The notes under the pieces: generated by a model
Told to the model about the DNA's origin: nothing
The model's input: only the letters and a program-made list of their open reading frames with translations
Databases searched by the model: none
NCBI GenBank assembly: GCA_964617015.1
Contig: CAZTVG010000004.1
Location: 1-54,353 of the forward strand
Source of the DNA: ASMP01 sp964617015
GTDB lineage: Archaea > Nanobdellota > Nanobdellia > Pacearchaeales > GW2011-AR1
Direction of reading: 5' to 3'
DNA length: 54,353 bases
Part shown: positions 16,143-23,800 of the stretch, piece after piece
How positions within the stretch are numbered: position 1 is the stretch's first letter
How the letters are laid out: each line of letters begins with the position of its first letter
Translations under genes and position numbers: made by a program

Positions 16143-16229
16143 CTACTTTCCTGGAACAATAAGTCCTGCTGAACTGTTCTCGGTATAATAATTACTCCAT
16201 TTGCTCCAGTCAAACCTGTTTGCTGTAAA
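16143..16229 (-). repeat. orphan C-terminal tail copy R4
   Basis: Minus-strand reading gives FTANRFDWSKWSNYYTENSS then AGLIVPGK and a stop at 16143-16145. It is closest to R3. The part upstream of FTANRF is missing and replaced by the promoter region of the RelE-like gene at 16277. Confidence 0.78.
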
Positions 16230-16276
16230 TTTGATTTAACAAATAATCTTTTATATCGTATTATCTTTAGTGGTTA

Positions 16277-16597
16277 ATGACATATTTAGTTTATACAACT
16301 AAGAATTTTGATAAAGAAGCTGGAAAATTATCTAAGGAAGAGCAAAGAAGAATACAAAATATATTCTTTCAGGTAAAAAATAACCCTTATGTTGGAGATC
16401 ATTTACAGATCAAGATATTAAGGGAAAAAAGGATAAGAGAAAAGAGAATTTATTATTTGGTCTTTGATGATTTAAAAGCTATTTTATTTGTTGCGATTAG
16501 TAATAAGAAAGCACAGCAAAGAACTATTGACTATATCTTAAAATACCTTAATGAGTATAGGGCTTACTTAAAGGAATTATTAAAAGATAAGAATTAG
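16277..16597 (+). CDS. RelE/ParE-type toxin
   Basis: This 106-residue basic protein reads MTYLVYTTKNFDKEAGKLSK with EEQRRIQNIFFQVKNNPYVG, then a strand-rich C-terminal half REKRIYYLVFDDLKAILFVA, matching the archaeal RelE/ParE fold (helical hairpin followed by a sheet with Arg/Lys/Tyr). TTTTATAT at 16249-16256 is centred about 25 bases before its ATG. Such toxins block translation or gyrase. The likely antitoxin is the convergent gene at 16594-16749, whose end overlaps this one by 4 bases; the usual arrangement is same strand with antitoxin first. Confidence 0.8.
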   Translation: MTYLVYTTKNFDKEAGKLSKEEQRRIQNIFFQVKNNPYVGDHLQIKILREKRIREKRIYYLVFDDLKAILFVAISNKKAQQRTIDYILKYLNEYRAYLKELLKDKN

Positions 16598-16749
16598 GCA
16601 ACTCTCTTAATTCTCCCGGCTTTAACGTCATCCAAACTATCTTTAAATTGCTTGACTAAATTCCAGTCTACTCCTCTTAGTTCTCTAAATAATTTTAATT
16701 CCTTTAGCATTCTTTCATACTTATCTCTTGGAATTCTTACCGTTTCCAT
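16594..16749 (-). CDS. 51-residue antitoxin, convergent with its toxin
   Basis: From the ATG at 16749 the frame gives METVRIPRDKYERMLKELKL, then FRELRGVDWNLVKQFKDSLD and DVKAGRIKRVA. The RIPRDKYERML start is RHH-like and the DLKAGRIRRVA-type ending is typical of archaeal antitoxins that accompany RelE-like toxins. It is convergent with and overlaps the toxin at 16277-16597 by 4 bases. A minus-strand BRE/TATA, GGAAAGATTTAAATA, lies at about 16771-16785. Short length is normal for these antitoxins. Independent transcription of toxin and antitoxin would be unusual. Confidence 0.75.
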   Translation of the reverse strand: METVRIPRDKYERMLKELKLFRELRGVDWNLVKQFKDSLDDVKAGRIKRVA

Positions 16750-16795
16750 AGGTAGAAGTGTAAGAAGAATTATTTAAATCTTTCCTATTTTAGAT

Positions 16796-16809
16796 GGTTG
16801 GCGGGGACG
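16796..16809. repeat. boundary motif shared with 13815-13828
   Basis: ggttggcggggacg here and ggttggcgggaacg at 13815-13828 both lie between a tail repeat's stop and the minus-strand promoter of an antitoxin-type gene, and both are followed by tggatttat-type sequence leading into the tail. It looks like the junction of tail and cassette. Confidence 0.6.
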
Positions 16810-16840
16810 CATGGATTTATTATGGATTTAAATTCCCAAA

Positions 16841-16936
16841 CTATTTCATCGGAACAATCATCCCAGTAACATTTACTTCTGCCAAATTATTTCTGTTTCC
16901 CCAGTCAAATCTGTTTGCTGTTAGTCTGTAAGAAAT
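16841..16936 (-). repeat. orphan C-terminal tail copy R5
   Basis: Minus-strand reading gives ISYRLTANRFDWGNRNNLAE then VNVTGMIVPMK and a stop at 16841-16843, an intact frame with a tip that differs from R3/R4. Its upstream edge abuts the promoter of the HicB-like gene at 16980. Confidence 0.78.
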
Positions 16937-16950
16937 TATTAAGAAAAACA

Positions 16951-16958
16951 TTTAAATA
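16951..16958 (+). promoter_or_regulatory. TATA box for the HicB-like gene
   Basis: TTTAAATA is centred about 25 bases before the ATG at 16980. Confidence 0.55.
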
Positions 16959-16979
16959 TTAAGAAATTTTGTTTATACT

Positions 16980-17210
16980 ATGAAAAGCGAATTATCTTGC
17001 AGTGTTTCTATGCATGAAGAATATATGAATGGTAAAAGGGTTTTTGTAGCTGATTGTGTAGAACTTGGTATAAGTGATTTCGGTGAAAGTATAGATGAAG
17101 CTCTAAATAACCTAAGAAATGCTGTCCGCCTTCTGTTGGAAGAAGCTCCTGAAAAAACAGATTTATTAAAAAAAGACACTCCTGTTTTTGTTACTAGGTT
17201 GCCTCTCTAA
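16980..17210 (+). CDS. orphan HicB-like antitoxin
   Basis: This 76-residue protein has the HicB pattern: KRVFVADCVELGISDFGESI followed by DEALNNLRNAVRLLLEE, the beta-alpha partial RNase H-like fold that binds HicA. No HicA-like gene adjoins it on either strand before the next tail repeat. TATA spacing indicates a leaderless mRNA. It could pair with the HicA at 26539-26742 or be a leftover from a lost pair; neither is shown. Confidence 0.75.
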   Translation: MKSELSCSVSMHEEYMNGKRVFVADCVELGISDFGESIDEALNNLRNAVRLLLEEAPEKTDLLKKDTPVFVTRLPL

Positions 17211-17240
17211 AATTAATTCCTGACTGTTTTTCTATACTTT

Positions 17241-17315
17241 TTAAAGTTCCAATTGGGTATGATAATTACTCCACTTGCTCCAGTCATGCCTGTTTGCTGT
17301 AAGTCTGTATGAGAC
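17241..17315 (-). repeat. orphan C-terminal tail copy R6
   Basis: Minus-strand reading gives VSYRLTANRHDWSKWSNYHT then QLEL and a stop at 17241-17243. It is truncated before the usual GLIVP-K ending. It lies between the HicB-like gene and the DUF2283/DUF4258 pair. Confidence 0.72.
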
Positions 17316-17353
17316 CCTCTGCTGATAGCTATGTTAAAGATTTATTTGGGTGA

Positions 17354-17545
17354 CTAGAAATCTATACTTACCTCTGGTTTATCTCTAAGAATATATTTTG
17401 CGTTAAGTATTTCTATAGCAACAGGATTGCCTTCTTCATCATAATCTATTATTAATCCATTTTTAATTTCGTCGCTTTCAGATATTTTTCCCTCTTTAAA
17501 ACGCACATAAATCACGTTAGCTTCTTTATCATATTTTATTTTCAT
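17354..17545 (-). CDS. DUF2283-family small protein
   Basis: This 63-residue protein, MKIKYDKEANVIYVRFKEGK with SESDEIKNGLIIDYDEEGNP and VAIEILNAKY, is a clear DUF2283 member. The family is commonly encoded next to DUF4258 proteins and is predicted to be the antitoxin of that pair. Here it is second in the operon: one base separates the DUF4258 stop from its ATG. It lies between orphan tail R6 and the true end of the giant surface gene. Confidence 0.85.
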   Translation of the reverse strand: MKIKYDKEANVIYVRFKEGKISESDEIKNGLIIDYDEEGNPVAIEILNAKYILRDKPEVSIDF

Positions 17546-17546
17546 T

Positions 17547-17798
17547 TTATCTCCAATATTTCTTTAGTTTAGATGTTTTATATACAGTGATTCCAATTCT
17601 TAAATCTTTCTCTTCTTTGAAAATAACTCTTATCAAATATTGTTTATTTTTATCTAAATACCTTCTTTGAGCTATTTTCAATCCCTTTAAGTCCGGAACA
17701 ATTTGCTCTGGATTGGAAAGTGTTTCTTTAATAAGACCCACATCTATGCCTCTTTCTTTTGCCTGTTCTTTGAAATGTCTTAATAACTTAATCCGCAT
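17547..17798 (-). CDS. DUF4258-family putative toxin
   Basis: This 83-residue protein starts MRIKLLRHFKEQAKERGIDV and contains LIKETLSNPEQIVPDLKGLK and YLIRVIFKEEKDLRIGITVY, the features of DUF4258 (BrnT/RelE-like fold; the N-terminal H..Q/E.R motif is present). It is predicted to act as the toxin with the DUF2283 protein encoded directly after it. It starts 68 bases past the end of the giant gene, on the same strand. Confidence 0.82.
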   Translation of the reverse strand: MRIKLLRHFKEQAKERGIDVGLIKETLSNPEQIVPDLKGLKIAQRRYLDKNKQYLIRVIFKEEKDLRIGITVYKTSKLKKYWR

Positions 17799-17866
17799 CT
17801 AATATACAGAGTGTTTATATTTTTATTACTTTCCGCTTATTTCTTCTCAAATAAACTTTCCCAAAT

Positions 17867-20800
17867 TTATTTCAAAGGAACAACCATTCCCTTAGATTTA
17901 TTTTCTGTGTAAAGTGTGCTCCAATCCATCCAATCAAACCTGTTTGCTGTAAGTCTGTAAGAAACTTCTCCACCAGAGCTTCCAGATATTGTTAGTGTAT
18001 TTTCTTTTGGATTTTTCTCATACCAGACATTTCCGTTGAAGCCAGGTGTTAAAAATACCTGCAGGTTTTCCATTTCATTACCGAAGTCTGTTATCTGATA
18101 AAACAACCAGAGGTCAGAACCTTGTTCCAGGTTTTTGAAATCTATTGTGTAACTGCTGTTTAATCTAACTGTTCCAGTGACTTCCTCTTTCACGCCGCCA
18201 GCCATACCTGGAAGGTAAGTTGCGTATCTAATCCCATCTATATTATAAATAGGGTCATAGGTGTTTGCATCGATTTTGTCTACATTTATTATATCATTTC
18301 CTGACATGTTCAGGTTTCCACCGACGATGTTAAGTTTCCCGCCTGTTGGGGTACTCGTCCCTATTCCTACTTCACCTGTGTTTTGTTCTATTACCATCCA
18401 ATCACCTCCTTCCCAAAATCTTAAAGTACCTGCACTATTATAAATAACAAATCTATCAGTAATAGCTCCTCTATCTAAGAATGAAATTCCTGCTCCACCT
18501 CCTTGAACTTCAATAGATTCACTACCTTCCGCAGCACTATGTGCTCCAGAAGTATCAACAACAAGTTGCCCAGAATCAATAGATAATTTTTCTAATGGAT
18601 TCGTCGTACCAATGCCGACGTTGCCGTCTAAATTGATAGTTTGAAGAGCACCACCATCCCAATAACCAATTCTTATATAATCACTTGCCGCATGAGCACT
18701 GAGAAATCCATATTCTGTTATAGCACCGCCTGTTGATGAAATTCTTATCTGGTCTAAAGCATCTCCCGCTCCAGCAAGATGTAAGGGGGCACCTGGACTC
18801 GCCGTGCCGATGCCAACGTTGCCTCCTGTTAAAAATGTCACTTCGGGGTCACCAGTTGAATCATTGAAAACTAATGCTCCGTCTGAAGCTTGCCTAAAGA
18901 TATTCCAATAAAATGTGTCATCAGTATGTGTCAATCTTAAATGGTCATTATTTGTGCTTAGAATATCAAGTTTTGTATCAGGACTCGTTGTTCCTATTCC
19001 GACGTTGCCATTCTGATCGAATGCGGCAGTCATACCTTGTCCGGGCCTATGTATCACTAGTTGACCAGCATTTTCAAGATAAATACCATAATCATTGGTA
19101 GCACCAGCAACTTTGTTTAAGAATTTAATGCCAAAAGGTGTGCTATCATCAGCATCTAAGATTAGCAAATTTCCATTAGTGGTATCTTCAATATATAGAT
19201 TGGCATCAGTTGGACTACTTGTTCCTATTCCGACGTTACCAGCGGAGGTATCAACGTATAACTGATTCGTATTAACAGCAAAATCACCAGTACCTGAGAG
19301 ACCAACATTTAGATTAGATCCAGCTTTAGGAGTCAAATCCATCTGCCCAGCAACCGCCATGTTTATGAAATTTGATACCCCGGTGATGCCAATTACTGCA
19401 CCGCCGCTCTGGCTGAAAGTAATACGGTTAGTTGTTCCTCCGCCGATAAACAGGCTCGTCTGGTCGCCTGTAGGTGTAGTAATTTCAACTGTGCCACCCG
19501 AAACATGAAGCTTTGTCGTTGGATTCGTTAATCCGATGCCGACGTTGCCGCCATTTGGATTGAGTAGAAGGTCTGTTCTGGTTACTCCTAAATTTACAGC
19601 TTGAATGACCCCAAAACCATTCCCGTCAGTACCCACGCCTAACAATAAAGATTTTGTAGTCGTTGCTGAATCGGAAAGCCTTAAGTGTTGAGTTCTTGCA
19701 GTACCATCCCAGTTAGCAATATCTGCTATTGAAGTTCCTGCAATTTGTGATTGCAATCTCGCACCTGGACTCGTTGTTCCAATGCCGACGTTTCCTGAGG
19801 AATCAATTCTTATTCTTTCAGAATTGTTCGTAGCCAACACTAAGTCGCTATCGGTGAATGTGCCTATTCCCATAATAGCGCTTCCACCTGGTTGACCAAG
19901 CAACAGTACTGCGCTAGTCATAGAATTCCCAAACAATGTTTCTGAGTAAGTTGGGCCGTGGGCACGTATATCTATATTACCACCACTTGCCTCGGTGTTT
20001 CTGAAAGTAGTAATAAGGCGACTAGCATTTCCTATACTAAAAAATGAAGGATTCGTTATAGTTTCTGCACTGGATACTTCTAATATTTGTCCAGGACTCG
20101 TCGTTCCTATTCCGACTTTATTTGAAGAAGTATTAACAACAAGACCAGTGCTCCCAGAAGAATTCCCGATATGCACAACTCCACCACCAGTCATATCACG
20201 CCCAATGAATAAGTTACCTCCTGATTGTAAGTTATCTATATTTATTCCACCACCTGCACCTGAAAAGTCATCAATTGACAATTGATGAGCAATGCCTGTA
20301 ATATTCACCATTCTGGCACCAGATGTATCAACCACATGTAATTTTGCAGTAGGACTCTCTGTCCCGATACCGACGTTTCCTGCAGAATTTATTGTGACTT
20401 TGGTCGAGGTTGTTCCACCAGTTCCTGTTCTAAACTCGTAAGAGTTAACTCCCCCTGTTCCAGAGACTAGGCGACCGAATATGAAACTTGTTGTGTCTGT
20501 TGCTCCTGAGTCCGCCCATAATGCTTGGACTGGTTGAGAATTATTGCCAGTAATCGTGTATAGGGCATTTGCGTTATCCATAGCGATACTGCCAGCAACG
20601 TGTAATTTCTGACTCGGACTCGTCGTCCCAATACCTACATTATCTCCTGTGTTTGCTAAAATGACATCTGTTCCGCTTCTGTTCCAGGCTGATGAGTTTC
20701 CTCCGCCTCCTCCAGCCGGACATCCAACACATGAACCCACATATAAAGTTCCTGTAATATTACCATCTCCTAAAACATTCAACAAGTTTTGTGGTGAGGT

Positions 20801-23800
20801 TGTGTTTATTCCGACGTTGCCGCCGCCTTGATTGATTGCCAATGTAACAGCTCCAGTCCCACCAGAATCAATATGTCCAATAGAGTTATCTGACCAAATA
20901 TTTACACGGTGAGCTCCAGTAGAGCCAACTGCGGCAATTGCTCCATTGACAGTATCGTCTCCAAACACATCTAATGTACGAATCGGACTCGTCGTGTTAA
21001 TGCCGACTTTTCCGTTAGCATCAATTAATATTCGGTTAGTTGATACCCCAGCAGTCCCGAATTGGAATGCAACGGTATCTGCTACAGGTCCATTCAAAAC
21101 AATAGCGAATTGAGGGTTGTTCCCTGCAAGATTCTGGAGCCGCAAGCCTTTTTGAGAAGGCGTGCCTGAAACATTAATCTCATTGACAAATCCCGACGCT
21201 GTGGCTGTAGACTGAATGGTGCCATTTACATCTAGTTTTGTCCCTGGGCTAGTTGTTCCTATACCGACGTTTCCTCCTGTTATTCTTACTACTTCACCAG
21301 TAGAATCTTCAAGTTCAATTTCTCCCCCAGACAATACAAGATTTCCAGTTGAGTTAACGAGAACTGAACCAGCACCAGAATTTTGTATAGTGAGATTTCC
21401 AGCAGATGTATCCACTAGTAGATTCCCAGAAACGTGCAGTTTCTGCGCAGGACTACTCGTCCCAATGCCAACATTTCCACTCGTCGTATTAACATAAAAA
21501 TCACTCGTGTCTATTGCAACAATTGTTCCATCATCTGTTATCAAGGAATCTCCAATTGAGTTTGCTCCTGTGAATTTTGCAACTGTATTCGTGGTTCCAG
21601 AGCCATTAACAACATTTGAAGGGTCAACGCTCACACAAGTCAGAGTATCACCAATAACCTGAACAGCTTGTCCTGCTGCACACCCTGTCGGATAATTTGT
21701 TAAATTATCCCAGCCAAGAAGATTTGTTCCATAATTCAAAGCAACAGTTTCTGTATATCCTTCACCTGGTGTTCCTGAAACACTGATGCCACTTCCAGCT
21801 GCAACATCTCCAACAAAATTTCCTGTTGTATCTGTTATTAATTCAACAGAATCTGGTTGTATTGTTGTTAAACCTGTAGATGAAATATTTATATCTCCTG
21901 ACATTGTTTTAGTTTCCCAAGCAGTTCCAGAGCCAATCAAAATATTTCCAGAAGAAGCTGTAGTTATTCCTAAACTAGTTCCGTTGATTGCTGCTACAGT
22001 TGGATTAGGATATGTCCCACTTAAATCACCACCAGCACTTTGTCCTTCATCAATAAAATTATTTGATAAGTAAGTTGTGTTAAGTGCAACATCATCAGCA
22101 TTTACTATTATTCCTGTTCCTGCTCCAATGTCAAATGTTCTGTCAGCTGTCAAATCTCCTCCACCTGTCAATCCAGAACCAGCAGTTAATGTTCTTCCTG
22201 CATGAATTGCTTGTCCTGATGCTGTTCCTTGTGTTCCTAAATATAAAATTCCTGTAAAGTTTCCTGTTCCAACAACATTCAATGTGTTTTGTGGGGTTGT
22301 TGTGTTAATGCCGACGTTTCCACTTGGCATTAAAGAAAGAACAACTGGAGTTACTATGCCAGAAGAAAAAATAAGTGCATTAGCTTCTCCTGCGCCTGAA
22401 CCATCGTTCCTTATTGCCCATTTAATAGTTCCTGATTTTAATAACCGAACTGCTGAATCAGTAGCAGAATCTAATTCTAAAATAGTTCCTCCTGCAGGAT
22501 TGTTTCCCCTAAATACCGTGACTCCCGCGGGGTCAGAACCATTTACTTCCAGAAGTTCTGAAGGACTTGTCGTCCCTATTCCAACTCTTCCATTTTCATC
22601 AACTATGAATAAATCACCTGCACCAGCAGAACTTGAACTAACCATAAACCCTCCCTGTATTGTTCCATTAATTACTTCTAAAGTAGCGTTAGGTGATGCT
22701 GTTCCTATGCCAACCAGAGGTGAGTTGCCGCCTGTAAATGCCGTTATTTCATTATCATTCTCTCTGGAGAACACCACATTTTGACCAGGAACCCCGCTTC
22801 CGCCGTCTTTCGTGTAGATGCGGATATCCTTACCAGAACTGGGAGAATAGAGTATCGTGCCGCTTGCATCATGCGTGATTTGGAGGAAGGAATCGCCACT
22901 GTTGGGTGCAGCGAACGACCTCTGAAAGTTGGCTCCGCCGACGACAATGAACTTGTTGGCTTCACCAATAGAGTTATATGGTCCTATTTCAGTGGAATGG
23001 ATAGTGGAACCAATGCCGACGATGCCTGTATCTCCTTCAAATGTTACAAACTCTGTTCCAGAATCATCCAGGAAGCCAAGCCTGTAATCTCCTGCAGCAG
23101 AATTCCAGTCAATTATATTTCTCAAAGTAATATTTCTGAAAGACTGGATGATTCCTCCTGCCGAGGCATTTGAGTCATATTTTCCCATGAAAATTATGTC
23201 AGGACTATTTGAGCTTGAGTTGTCTGATGCATCGCTTGCAGTTATATTCAAGTTTCCTGTTAAAACATCACCTGTTTCATTTATCCAGATATCTGCGACC
23301 TGCCCGGAACCAATTAAAATTGGTGTGCATGTTATCGTATCTCCAATAACTGTTATTGTTTCATTTGCGTTGCATGCTGTTGGATAATCTGTTAAGTTTG
23401 CCCAGCCTAAATTCAAGTCAGAAGTCAAATCAACATTAGTAATAGTGCCGTCCAAAATATGAGTTGTGTTTACTGAGCTTGCAGCCAGGTCATCTGCAAT
23501 TATTGTTCCATCCAAAATTTGTGTGGTGTTAACAGCATTTACAGCAATCTTTGAATTTGTTATTGCTGCATTAGCAATCTCAGTTGTTCCTATCTCCCCG
23601 GCTGGTAATGAGACCGTTCCTGAAGAAATTGTAAGCCCATTGTTCCCGGTTATAAGACCATCAACATCAAGTGTTCCATTAATTATGGCATTTCTTCCGA
23701 CAGCCAAATCTCTCCACCTGAAAGTCGCATTTCCAAGGTCAAACTGGTTATCAAGCTGAGGTATAAGAGAACCGTTTATATTTAAGTGACTTACATTCAG

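Noticed and set aside
13172..17985. CRISPR array or integron
   Set aside because: The repeats are coding tails of uneven spacing and differing sequence, with no spacers, Cas genes or integrase.
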